A DNA stretch of 64,000 bases from Cylindrotheca closterium (lineage: Eukaryota > Bacillariophyta > Bacillariophyceae > Bacillariales > Bacillariaceae). The position numbers were made by a program, and so were the translations under genes. Position 1 is the stretch's first letter; every line of letters starts with the position of its first letter. The stretch spans positions 248,001 through 312,000 of the forward strand of contig CAKOGP040001881.1 of assembly GCA_933822405.4 (NCBI GenBank), in the 5' to 3' direction. The notes beneath the pieces were generated by a model. It saw only the letters and a list, made by a program, of their open reading frames with translations, made no database searches and was not told where the DNA came from. Below, in pieces: positions 42,108 to 51,595 of this stretch.

Positions 42108-44033
42108 ATGCATCTGCATGGATCATCAACCACAATGATTATCGAAGATTCGAAGATATGCCATCACGCTATCACAGTAAGCGATACACCGATTCACACG
42201 GATGTGTCCAAGAGATCAAGTGCACCAGATCAGTTTGATGGGCTTGATGGGAATCCGTTTTTCGAAAGCCACAACAGAAATCATGATTCGAGGCCTATAG
42301 TCCCAGTTCGAAGGTTCTCAAAGCACAACAGTGAGACTGCAAAAGATGTGCTTGTGAGGCCCAGTTTCCTTGCTGACTTGCTTCAGTTTGACGAGTCGAT
42401 CCAAGATGATTTCGATGACGAAAACACAATGGAATCATCATCTGTGGTATCAGACATAACAAATCCAACAGTTTTCCTTTCCGTTGAGAGGACAGAGTCC
42501 ATGTATTCCGTCGATACATACTCATCAGAGACATGCACACCAGAAACTCAGTACCATCGGCTCAGCTCTTCCTCAGGAAGCAAGGATCTGCCTCCTCAGC
42601 CTGTGGCTCGAGAGTTAACAATTTCCTCACAGGACTTCGAGCCAAGTGATGAAAACGCCCCCACCTCACCTCCACCGATGCCGCCGGCACCTCGGCCATT
42701 TTCACCAGCACAAAACATTTCCCCCCCAAGTCAAGCAAGCCCAACCACAGGAGATCGTGATGAAGTACCAGACAATGACATTCCACCGCGTCCATTCTCG
42801 CGAAGACTGACAGAATCACATACGATCGAAGATCTTGCCCTAGACGCAGATCTGGATCTGGATGATTCATCAACGGGAAGCTCCATCGTAAATCCAACTA
42901 ACCCAAAACAGCTACCATCTGCGCTGACGAGACTTGCAATCGAGTTTCTTCAAGGAGTCACTGTGGGCACCAATTATTATCGACTGAAAAAGTATGATGA
43001 TACATTTGTTGGCCGTGATGCAGTTGATTTCATTCTGGAGAAAGGATTCGCATGCTGCAGAGAAGATGCAGTCTTCCTCGGACAGCGATTACAAAAGGAG
43101 CTCAACCTCTTTTATCACGTGTCTTGGGATCACAGCCTCAAAGATGGAAACTACTTTTACAGATTTACTGATGTCACTGAGAAATGTGTTTCAGAACATC
43201 CTAGAATCTCTTCACTCGAACTTCTTAAGATTGCTGAGGCATTTGAGAGAGATGTCAAAGTGTCGAGCCATTTCCATCATTTCGTGATGTACAAACGCAC
43301 ATTTATTGGAAGCCAAGCTGTCGACTATTTGGTGAATTCCGGGCTTGCGAGATGCAGAAATCATGCCGTCTTCCTTGGACAGCGTCTTTTGGAGGATTTC
43401 AATTTGTTCCACCATGTGACACATTCGCATCAATTCAAGGATGAACATATTTTCTACCGCTTTTCCAGAAGATGCGAGTGTGATTCTTCTTCTACAACCA
43501 GCGACGATGCTTCCTCGACTTCCATGGGATCGTTGCTTATGGCACTTCAAAAGAGAAGCACGGGAAGCAATGAAATGAAGCCAATGCATATGTATTCTTC
43601 CTCGCTACGAAGGACGCCTCTACGCTCTAGCTTAAGATTGGCACATAGTAGCTCCAAATTGAAGCAGGAGGGTCGAGCTGTTACTTTCGGTTCCGTGGAA
43701 GAGCGAGTCTATGAAAGGACGCTAGAGATGCATCCAGCCACTCGATCTGGCCCCAGCATTGGCTTGGGATGGAAGTACGAAAACAAGGCGTCAGTGCCGC
43801 TTGGCAGCGAGCCCGCCAAAGCAACGTCACGCAACAGGAAAGATTTTCTGCTTTCAAGCAATACTCGAAAGAGCCTTCTTTGTGAATGGGGTCACTCCAA
43901 AATGGAAATGTTCTTGGCTAGTCGAGTTAATGAAAAAGTCAGAGAGCAACGAAAAAGGAGTTTGAACAACATTACAGTCAAGACACTGGATACGACGGCA
44001 GCAACGCCATGCCGTTTAACTTCATTTACATAG
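42108..44033 (+). CDS. Double DEP-domain protein
   Basis: 641 residues, intronless. The N-terminal 270 residues are disordered, acidic and Ser/Pro-rich. Two adjacent DEP domains follow: about 272-356 (LAIEFLQGVTVGTNYYRLKK, TFVGRDAVDFILEKG, AVFLGQRLQKELNLFYHV) and about 370-455 (LKIAEAFERDVKVSSHFHHF, TFIGSQAVDYLVNSG, AVFLGQRLLEDFNLFHHV). The GQRL..E.NLF segment is repeated, so the pair arose by internal duplication. DEP domains anchor signalling proteins to membranes or receptors (dishevelled, RGS, EPAC). The basic C-terminal 180 residues (RRTPLRSSLRLAHSSSK) carry no known domain. No catalytic part is visible, so it is probably an adaptor; partners unknown. Confidence 0.9.
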   Translation: MHLHGSSTTMIIEDSKICHHAITVSDTPIHTDVSKRSSAPDQFDGLDGNPFFESHNRNHDSRPIVPVRRFSKHNSETAKDVLVRPSFLADLLQFDESIQDDFDDENTMESSSVVSDITNPTVFLSVERTESMYSVDTYSSETCTPETQYHRLSSSSGSKDLPPQPVARELTISSQDFEPSDENAPTSPPPMPPAPRPFSPAQNISPPSQASPTTGDRDEVPDNDIPPRPFSRRLTESHTIEDLALDADLDLDDSSTGSSIVNPTNPKQLPSALTRLAIEFLQGVTVGTNYYRLKKYDDTFVGRDAVDFILEKGFACCREDAVFLGQRLQKELNLFYHVSWDHSLKDGNYFYRFTDVTEKCVSEHPRISSLELLKIAEAFERDVKVSSHFHHFVMYKRTFIGSQAVDYLVNSGLARCRNHAVFLGQRLLEDFNLFHHVTHSHQFKDEHIFYRFSRRCECDSSSTTSDDASSTSMGSLLMALQKRSTGSNEMKPMHMYSSSLRRTPLRSSLRLAHSSSKLKQEGRAVTFGSVEERVYERTLEMHPATRSGPSIGLGWKYENKASVPLGSEPAKATSRNRKDFLLSSNTRKSLLCEWGHSKMEMFLASRVNEKVREQRKRSLNNITVKTLDTTAATPCRLTSFT

Positions 44034-44706
44034 ATTCAATATACGAATACATATTATGAGAAGCTAACTATCCATGACGAGAACCAGAGTATCAATTATT
44101 CAAAGCTGCGTTGGTAAATAATTCGTCTTTTCTGCAAATTGGCCAGTGTCTTCTTTTCCCACGGGCGGGTGTACCGGTACGAGATGTACGGTGGGATTTG
44201 GAACAATTATAGTATTTATTTAGCACACATTTTTGTGTAGCTCCATGTCGCATCATGCCGCAGTTGACAACATATATTATATTCATCGTCGTTTTTCCGC
44301 CGACTCAATCGACCTAACGTTTCGACTTTTGTTGTTTCTTCTGGGAACGGCCGGGAAAATCAATATTTACTCTGCAGAATTGTATGCTAAATTTCTATTT
44401 CCCGGCCGTTCCTGTTTTAGCCTTTACGGCATGTTACGCACACCCTACGGTACCCTGTACCGGTACATTTTTATGCAATCTCTCATTGCTTGAAGTTGAA
44501 TTTTCGGGGGATAGCCCCCTACCGGTAGAGGTATCTGACCCCCGATCGGTTAAAAAAAGCTCGGTAATCGTCACTCGCCCGCCGGCCAGACGCCGATTCA
44601 GTCTCCACCACCATTGTGACTTGCCCTGAACCAACAGCTGAAGACTCACTCATACTGCAAGCAAATCAGTATAGTTGCAAATCCCACTCCTGTTCAAGAT
44701 TGCATC
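44034..44706. other. Intergenic with inverted repeat and GTACCGGTAC sites
   Basis: About 670 bp, no gene. It contains a perfect 15-bp inverted repeat (44344-44358 / 44398-44412) and three TACCGGTA palindromes (44172, 44458, 44520). Confidence 0.6.
44344..44412. repeat. Perfect 15-bp inverted repeat, 39-bp loop
   Basis: ggaacggccgggaaa at 44344-44358 and its exact reverse complement tttcccggccgttcc at 44398-44412. GC-rich arms around an AT-rich loop could form a hairpin or be the ends of a tiny insertion. Confidence 0.9.
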
Positions 44707-45261
44707 ATGACCATCGTTGCTACTGAAGATACACGAAATGTAGAATGGAGGAAAAGTAATGTCGGTCTGAAGCTTCTTGAGAAGATGGGATATAAGGATG
44801 GTGAAGGAATAGGAAAGAGAAACCAAAATAACACAGCGTTGCGAGCTTTGAAGCGGAAGGAAGGCCTTGGCCTGGGTGCGAAAATCCAAAGCGAAGGTGG
44901 AAACTCTGAATCTGCGAATCATTTCTCGACAGTCTTGTCGAACTTGCAAGAGCACCATGAACCCACAACCAAGAAATCTCGAAAGAAGAGGAAGGGAATT
45001 ACTTTGCCACAGAACAAGGTGACTGCTGGCCACGCCTCGAAAATGCGAGAAGCCAAATTTGGTGCCAAGAGCGCAGAAGATATGGCTTGCATTTTTGGGA
45101 ACACAGATTTTCCAGTTCTCACGGCTCAAACCGATGTTTCAGAGAAAAAGAAAAAGAGGAAGAGCAAGAAGCGCGAACGTGATGAAGATGACGAAAATCA
45201 AAAACAAAAGCGCAAGGACAAGAAGAAGAAGAGAAAGGAAGAAAAGAAGAAGGGGCTTTAG
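44707..45261 (+). CDS. G-patch domain protein (PINX1/ribosome-biogenesis type)
   Basis: 184 residues, intronless. A G-patch fills residues about 13-58: WRKSNVGLKLLEKMGYKDGE then GIGKRNQNN and LKRKEGLGLGA. The middle has KMREAKFGAKSAEDMACIFG, and the C-terminus is a run of Lys/Arg/Glu (KKRKSKKRERDED, KQKRKDKKKKRKE) as in nucleolar proteins. G-patch proteins activate DEAH helicases such as Prp43 in rRNA processing and splicing; the small size and Lys-rich end are like PINX1/Gno1 or GPATCH4. Which of these it is cannot be decided. It is likely nucleolar, by charge. Confidence 0.85.
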   Translation: MTIVATEDTRNVEWRKSNVGLKLLEKMGYKDGEGIGKRNQNNTALRALKRKEGLGLGAKIQSEGGNSESANHFSTVLSNLQEHHEPTTKKSRKKRKGITLPQNKVTAGHASKMREAKFGAKSAEDMACIFGNTDFPVLTAQTDVSEKKKKRKSKKRERDEDDENQKQKRKDKKKKRKEEKKKGL

Positions 45262-45785
45262 TATTCTGGAATTTGAAATGCTACAGCTTTGTATAATAAG
45301 CTTTTATTTTCTATGTATTTTAATATTTGACACTTATTCGGCCCAAAATCTTTGATTCATCGGTTTAGCTGAAGATTTGCTGCAGCTTTTTGGCCTTAGC
45401 CATGTAATTTTTTCTCCTTCTCAGTTCGAGTTTGTTTCAATTCCAGTATTTTCACTTTTCGAAGACTGTCAAGTTTCATCGAGATGACCCCGGCCATTGT
45501 CCGCAACATCTGGAAAAATAAAGGTAAATTCTAGGGAAAGAAAGTGCTACATTTTAAAACTAGTACCAGGTACTGTAGGTCGGTCATGAACTCTGTCTCT
45601 TTTCTCATCGGGCTAGGCTTTTACCCATTCACCATTACAGCAAGACGAAAAACTGTTAAAGTCTGTGATTCCTCATGATTTCGGAAATCTTGTAACAATA
45701 ATTTAATTTGCGTTTGTGAAGAGCGGAGCGAGAAAACCACTCACAATTCATCAGGCAGGTCTCCAAAATAACAAATGATGAAAAT
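45262..45785. other. Convergent intergenic region, no gene
   Basis: About 520 bp between the ends of the G-patch and SMG7-like genes. Contains 3' UTRs and an agtaccaggtact sequence near 45562. Nothing else recognised. Confidence 0.5.
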
Positions 45786-48137
45786 TTACTTCCAGGGATT
45801 ATTCGTCTTGGTGTCATCCATGAATAGACTGTCGATCAGCGCCGAGTCGAGCAAAGAAGTGCCGTCGGTTGTCATGTGTTGATCTTCAAACATCGGGGAT
45901 GCAGGTTTTGCATGCCCAAATGATCCAATAGGCATTGTAGCTGCAAATGGATTTGCTGACTGGGTGCTGTTTGATGGCCCTCCAAAAACTTGCCATGCTT
46001 GTCCAAAGGGGACGTGTCCATTGATTTCTGCTGCAGGCACTCCTTGCAATGGTGCCATGCCAGGTGGTGGTGGTGGAGTAGGCGCCATATGGTAACCCTG
46101 AACCACGTGACCATATACACCAGGGTGTGGATATTGCTGTGGTGGCATGGGAGGCAATAGATTGCGACCTTGGTTGCTCACTGGATTATGCATTGGAGCA
46201 GTAAATCCAGGAGGTGGCAACAACGCTGCTGGGGGTGGAAGTACCTCGGGAGGTGGGGCCATATGAGTGGTTTCACTCTCACCTTCGTTTGCGACATTGG
46301 GATTTCGTGGAATTGCCAGTGGTGGCTGAGCTTGCTTTGACGTAAATGCGTCAGAAACATTTTCCTCCACGGCTCTAAATACAACAACATCACCAGCGTC
46401 GTCTTCATCACATACTTCCGGAGCAGAGCCTGTGAAATCAGCACCGTCGATATGTTCGTCCTGGTCTTCGTCTTGTGCAACTTTTTCAACGAACGAGTAC
46501 GCATCATCCGAGAAGGTGATGGGAAAACGATCATTGTCCGCGTATTCTTTACAAATTGCCAAGAACCGGGCAATCTTGGTTGTATTTATATCAGCTGCAC
46601 TGTTCCGAGCGTGCTCTTGCGAAGGATTGAGATCAAGGGCATCAACAGCATCTTCTGCACTGATGAATGGATTTCCTGCTGCATAGTTCTTGTAGAGAAA
46701 ATTGAAGGGGCGATAACCTCGCAGTTGCTGGTACTCCTTGAGTGGTACATTAATGTCTCCGTTAAGGACGTAAGAGTTTGGGGCAACCTTGGCTCGTATC
46801 GAAAATTTCAAAACGAGGTTTGCAATCTCGGAAAAGCTCTTCCAAAAGATGTCGTGCTCCTTTCCTTCACTTTCTTCAATTTGCCTCAAGTATTCACAGA
46901 GAATCTGGTATGGCAACAAAAATCGAACGGAACCAGCTTTGGCCTTTTCCAGCATTCGTGTCAGGATAGAGTTCAAACGAGTTGCAAGCGTCGCACCAGT
47001 CATAAGAAGGAAATCCCGGGACAACTCCTTACTGATGGGGGTCGTGGTCCTGCAGATTTCGCATACAAATGCGCATATTTGGACGATTTTGAACAGCAGT
47101 GCATCGCTAAACGCAGTAGCCTGAAGCAATGACTCAAAAGAAGCCATAACATCTGACATCCTGGAGCGCGTTGCTTCCTCATCCACGTCCTTGTCATCTG
47201 CGTCGCCAGGTTTCCTGCTTTCGATGATCTCGTGAAGCAACTCGACGAAATGAGCCAAGCACGACTTCGTTGCAGCTTGTTGTTGTGCCCTTACAAGTTC
47301 AGATGAACTTTTGCGTTTCTCAGGCATGTAGATTGGAGGTTTCGGGTTTCGGGAGTGTTCATTCAAATATCCTTTATTTGCAACGAACAGCCGCTCAAGA
47401 TTGTCAGGCGAAGTTCCAAAAGCTTGATGAGTTGCAAGGATTGACCTGCAGTACCAATGAAGTGCGTTGCATGACATCTTTGGATCTTTCGTTTGGGTTA
47501 CTACGGCCAGCTGGTTGTACGGGTTTCCCTTTCCTGGCGCAAGCTTGACAGCATTATAATAGCAGTCCTCGGCTTTACTGAAGTTCTCTCCATATCGATG
47601 CAAATCTCCCAAGTAGATGTAAACTTTGAAGAAACTTTCTACAACTCCCTCAAGAGATTTGGAAATTCCTTCAACTGAATCATCAACCGAGGATTCTTGA
47701 GTTCCAATATCCTGCGTCTGACTCTGGTCGGCTTGAATTAGTAGCTTAGTCTTAAAGTGACGCCCCAAGTAGTCGTATAGTGCTACACCCCCTTCACAAC
47801 GTCGCTTAAACTCACGGGTCAAGCGTTTCAGATCGTCATGATCTTTCTTGCGTTTTGCACGACTAATCTTACTCCGCAATTGGCTAATATCGCTGTAGAA
47901 GCATACATTCCAAAGGCGTCCACTAATCTCATTCTTTTTCGCTGCCACTGGATCAGACATGAGAATGTCGCCAAAGACTTCACAAAGACTATGTTGGAGT
48001 GCGACAGACTCATTATCATCCGAACTAGCCTTCAATTTATGCTCGAGGTCAGCAGCTTCCTTGAGCTTTGTTGAGATGTAGGCATCTGGAGACCGCTTCA
48101 GTGATACCCCAGGGCGATGCGTCTGCGAATCAGGCAT
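45786..48137 (-). CDS. SMG7/EST1-like protein (14-3-3-like TPR domain)
   Basis: 783 residues from the first ATG, 48137; the frame is open for another 58 codons without an ATG, so an upstream exon joined at the good acceptor (ttttgttgcag, about 48274) is possible. The helical repeat core VYIYLGDLHRYGENFSKAED, YNAVKLAPGKGNPYNQLAVV and ALHWYCRSILATHQAFGTS corresponds to the EST1/SMG7 14-3-3-like region. The helical hairpin domain continues to about residue 520, including LKEYQQLRGYRPFNFLYKNY. The C-terminal 200 residues are Pro/Met-rich and disordered (HPGVYGHVVQGYH, PPPPPGMAP). SMG7 recruits decay enzymes to phosphorylated UPF1 in nonsense-mediated mRNA decay; EST1 relatives act at telomeres. 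No PIN nuclease domain is seen, which favours SMG7 over SMG6. Confidence 0.85.
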   Translation of the reverse strand: MPDSQTHRPGVSLKRSPDAYISTKLKEAADLEHKLKASSDDNESVALQHSLCEVFGDILMSDPVAAKKNEISGRLWNVCFYSDISQLRSKISRAKRKKDHDDLKRLTREFKRRCEGGVALYDYLGRHFKTKLLIQADQSQTQDIGTQESSVDDSVEGISKSLEGVVESFFKVYIYLGDLHRYGENFSKAEDCYYNAVKLAPGKGNPYNQLAVVTQTKDPKMSCNALHWYCRSILATHQAFGTSPDNLERLFVANKGYLNEHSRNPKPPIYMPEKRKSSSELVRAQQQAATKSCLAHFVELLHEIIESRKPGDADDKDVDEEATRSRMSDVMASFESLLQATAFSDALLFKIVQICAFVCEICRTTTPISKELSRDFLLMTGATLATRLNSILTRMLEKAKAGSVRFLLPYQILCEYLRQIEESEGKEHDIFWKSFSEIANLVLKFSIRAKVAPNSYVLNGDINVPLKEYQQLRGYRPFNFLYKNYAAGNPFISAEDAVDALDLNPSQEHARNSAADINTTKIARFLAICKEYADNDRFPITFSDDAYSFVEKVAQDEDQDEHIDGADFTGSAPEVCDEDDAGDVVVFRAVEENVSDAFTSKQAQPPLAIPRNPNVANEGESETTHMAPPPEVLPPPAALLPPPGFTAPMHNPVSNQGRNLLPPMPPQQYPHPGVYGHVVQGYHMAPTPPPPPGMAPLQGVPAAEINGHVPFGQAWQVFGGPSNSTQSANPFAATMPIGSFGHAKPASPMFEDQHMTTDGTSLLDSALIDSLFMDDTKTNNPWK

Positions 48138-48570
48138 CGCTAACAGTAGACGTACCAGAGGAACGTGGATTTGCTCAATATTTGATTTTCGTTTTCTCGG
48201 AGTGAATGAATCAATCAATGAGGAAACTTGAGCCCCTGGCTTTTTTTCAAGGTTGTCAACCGGATTTATATAGCTGCAACAAAATGAGGATACGGGTGGT
48301 CCTCTGGTCAATGATCAAGGCTTTCAAGTCCATTTGACCAACGATGAAACGTGATGTTGTGAGAATGACAACCACGGCGAGTTACCGGTTCTACTGCACC
48401 CTGGTGGCAGGGCGTAAAAGTCATGCGCGTGACCCACACGTTAAAGAGCGTTAATTACGGTTTCAGTTGGTGTAAGGATCCTTGAGCTTAAGTTTGGTGC
48501 CACGATAGTTGATAACACCATTCTCGTTTCATTCCTCCCAGAGCCATTTTGCATATTCCTCCTACCAATT
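48138..48570. other. Intergenic / possible 5' part of SMG7-like gene
   Basis: About 430 bp. Holds a possible splice acceptor near 48274 and attaccggtt near 48385. The SMG7-like frame is open from 48311 to 48138. No other gene. Confidence 0.4.
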
Positions 48571-50028
48571 TTACAGTCCATACATTTTTGAAATATCAAA
48601 ATTCTCTGGCGGCACATTCATCGCAATATATGCTCCTCGTCCTTTGCAGTATCCACCAAAGGATTCTGGCTTGAAACTTCCATCCCGAGTGGCAGGAACG
48701 ACTCCTGCTGTTTTATGTAGCTTTTCTTCAAAGTCCGATCGCAAATCAAACCACTTACGCATCAGCAAACCACAAGTAGTAATGTTTGTCAAGTTGTTGA
48801 GACGGGTTTGTTGTGACTTGTCTGCAGCATGCCTTGGATGAGCAATCAAGCATTCCCATGGTTTCTTACACGCGGTGTAATGGGCGCTCTTGGTTTTGTC
48901 GACAGGAAATATTCTGCAGTCCTGACACCGCTTATTTTCGGGAGTGTTCTGTTCAAACGTCTCGCCATCCCTCGGATGCTCTCTACATTGATTAGCATGA
49001 TCCATTTTTTGTGGCCCTCGCCAAATGACATCTGCCACCACCTGATTCCAAACGCATACGTCCAGTTCCACTGCTGTGTTTACAGCTATTTGATCGTAAA
49101 AATAAGCCACAACACCCTGATAGGCCATGGCACCTTGGAAACCACCATATCCGAGGCCATACCAGCCTCTGTCATTGCCACGACCTCGGACGTAGTTTCC
49201 TTCTCTGATGAACTCGAGATACTTTTCAAAATTTTCCATGGATGGTTTTGCCACCAAGAACCCTCCTTGTACACCTTGGTGCATTTCCCATGGTTGCGAC
49301 GAAGTAATATCCCGTGTAATAAAGGCATCGATATGTCTTGGAAGTGTTCGTTCTGGATGCTGGACTTCTAATCGAGCCCTCGCGGCGACTCCTTCGGGTG
49401 AATCGTGTGGATAGATAATACTATCAAACAAGTCGTCCATTGGCTGAAATACCGCTACATCCAAATCCCAGTGAACTGTCACTGGATGATCCATGAGGGT
49501 GTAGGCATGAAGCTTGATGAACTCTGACGAACCACAGCAGTTTTCTCCTTCAACATGATCTCGGTACCATCCGGGAGTAATCTCGTCTAGCTGTACAGGT
49601 GATGGCTTTACCAGTGATGTATAACCAAGTCTGTCAAGGACGTGTGCATGGTGCTTGCAGTTCTCGTGCACAATGGCATACATTTTGTAGGAGTATTTCG
49701 AGGTTCCCTCATGGACGGACTGTTTGTGAATGGAATGTCTCAAGACGGCAGCGGCATCGAGAAATCCTGTAACAGAAGCTTGCTTGGAGCACTTTATCAG
49801 CGAAACGACGTGTGCGACAATTGGTGCCTTGGAGTTCAAGATATTTGCTGTCGTTGTTGTTTTCGTTGGTGAAACATCCTGAACTACAGGCTTTGTTTCA
49901 TCCTTAGAGGTACCGGTAACCTCCCCTATGAGAAATAAATCCAAGATCATACATATCCCAAGAACGATTGGTATTACAAGGGAAAGAGGTAGTTTCTTTC
50001 CTCCTTTTGGTCCCTTTTTTATTCTCAT
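48571..50028 (-). CDS. Type II membrane glycosyltransferase, GT8-like
   Basis: 485 residues, intronless. A basic cytosolic end (MRIKKGPKGGKK) and one membrane helix (PLSLVIPIVLGICMILDLFL, about 14-33) place it in the Golgi. The lumenal domain has the glycogenin-like order: VAHVVSLIKC start strand, YKMYAIVHENCKHHAHVLDRLGY, FIKLHAYTLMDHPVTVHWDLD with a DxD nucleotide-sugar and metal site followed by VAVFQPMDDLFD, and a GVQGGFLVAKPS acceptor-side block. Many Cys and an RGRGNDRGWYGLGYGG loop come later, and it ends near MNVPPENFDISKMYGL. Donor and acceptor are unknown; a role in protein or polysaccharide glycosylation is inferred. Confidence 0.75.
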   Translation of the reverse strand: MRIKKGPKGGKKLPLSLVIPIVLGICMILDLFLIGEVTGTSKDETKPVVQDVSPTKTTTTANILNSKAPIVAHVVSLIKCSKQASVTGFLDAAAVLRHSIHKQSVHEGTSKYSYKMYAIVHENCKHHAHVLDRLGYTSLVKPSPVQLDEITPGWYRDHVEGENCCGSSEFIKLHAYTLMDHPVTVHWDLDVAVFQPMDDLFDSIIYPHDSPEGVAARARLEVQHPERTLPRHIDAFITRDITSSQPWEMHQGVQGGFLVAKPSMENFEKYLEFIREGNYVRGRGNDRGWYGLGYGGFQGAMAYQGVVAYFYDQIAVNTAVELDVCVWNQVVADVIWRGPQKMDHANQCREHPRDGETFEQNTPENKRCQDCRIFPVDKTKSAHYTACKKPWECLIAHPRHAADKSQQTRLNNLTNITTCGLLMRKWFDLRSDFEEKLHKTAGVVPATRDGSFKPESFGGYCKGRGAYIAMNVPPENFDISKMYGL

Positions 50029-50126
50029 GCCGTCTCGGTTGTGAAAACCTATGCAATGATTTCATTTCAAATCATATTCTCATCATAAAAATATATTTAG
50101 ATTAACTATTTCAACGCCAAGCAGTC

Positions 50127-50199
50127 CGTCCTATAGTGTAGTTGGTTATCACCCTGGGTTCTGATTCCAGTAACCCCAGTTCGAATCTGGGTAGGACGA
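50127..50199 (+). tRNA. tRNA-Gln (anticodon CUG)
   Basis: 73 nt fold as a full cloverleaf. Acceptor cgtccta pairs with taggacg without mismatch. The D arm is gtgt...tcac, the anticodon stem ctggg/tccag holds the loop ttctgat with anticodon ctg, and the T arm is cccag-ttcgaat-ctggg. The variable loop has 4 nt, and the discriminator base is a. There is no intron and no encoded CCA. A T-run about 7 nt downstream (attttt, then atttt) ends Pol III transcription. It reads CAG codons. Confidence 0.94.
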
Positions 50200-51595
50200 A
50201 TGTGCCATTTTTGAAATTTTCTTTTACGCCGGCAAAATCCAATCAGGCGTACTGTACGGTACCGGTACCAGGAAAGTTGCGCTGTAGTAATGCCACTTTT
50301 GGATCTCCAATCTTTTCACTTGCTATCATTTACATAGGTACATGATCTAAGTGGTCATTTGTTACCACATCGACGGCAATATTCAAATATCGAAAATTTT
50401 CACAGTGTTCGTCTTGGACCAAGGACTTGCTTGAACTTGATGGTGGGACTGTTGGATGTAAATTCATCTTCTTGTCTGGAAGGCTCTTTGCCTTGGAATT
50501 CATTCAGGTCGCAGTTTTGCATCCTCCAAGACGATTGCTTGCCTTTGGACAAACTGCAAAAGTATATTGCTAGCACTCAAGTACTGCTTGAATATTACTG
50601 GAGCTGGAGAATGATCAATAATCTTTGAATTCAACCTAAGAACCACATGTACAGCCAATGAGCATTCACAATGTCCCAATCAGTTATGCCGGTGTTGGAA
50701 ACGTCACTAAATAGGCCAGCTTTCATTCATCCCCTTTGCTTGCTATTGATTGATGAGCTTTGGTTGAGCTGCAATCCAAGAACAATGATCATGGCAGTTC
50801 AAAAATCACTACAACAATAATTTCGTAAGTTCTATGTCATGAAATTCTGAAATAACGAGTCTGCTATGCAAAGAGCTTTAAGTCGATAGATCACAATGAG
50901 CAGGTGTTCTGTCAACGTGTATTACATGATCAATCGGCAAAACAACAGCTTGGAGACCATGCTAGGGCCAGATACGATGGTCCCTCATCAAGAAGAGATG
51001 TTTGATATCATCAATCGGCATAATTGTGGCATGGGTGCGAGCGGTCTTTCTACAATTTTGTAAAATTACTTCGCCCGTCGACACATCCATTACGCCAATT
51101 TTTCAAAATTGAAAATAGTTGAGAGAGAGAGCATAATGTCATTGCGCGTAAGACAGCGGATATATTTTGTCGGACGAAACGATGCTACACCGGTATGATG
51201 CTAGCAGGCTTGTACTTTTACACCCGAAAAACAAGAGCATAGGTAAAGCAATCAATCAAGGAGGATTCCACAATGGAATATTATCCTGTTATTGACAACA
51301 AATATTTTGAGTCGTTGCCAAAAACTTCCCAGAAAATTTCATCACTGCAAATTATATATTTGCAGCACATTGATGGAATAGATTTTGGTGCAAATATCAA
51401 GGTTTCCATGACGAATTGTTGGGTTTATTGACACTACAGTATCAGGATTCAAGTTGTTTTGCTATCAGAAAACATGTGCGCTATTTTTCCACACCAAATT
51501 TAGTCCATTTGGTCGGCCAATCCAAGAAACACTTTCTCAGTCCTTTCTGCTTTTCGATCAACGATCGATCCACAGAAACCACGACAAACAGAACC
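50200..51595. other. Intergenic, no gene seen
   Basis: About 1.4 kb between the tRNA and the sorting nexin. It contains cggtaccggtacc at 50258-50270 and long AT-rich stretches. Open frames here are short (under 90 codons) and lack ATG context, domains or coding-like composition. Confidence 0.55.

Noticed and set aside
48509..49371. Plus-strand frames opposite the GT8-like gene
   Set aside because: Shadow frames; the minus strand has a full-length protein with membrane anchor and DxD motif.
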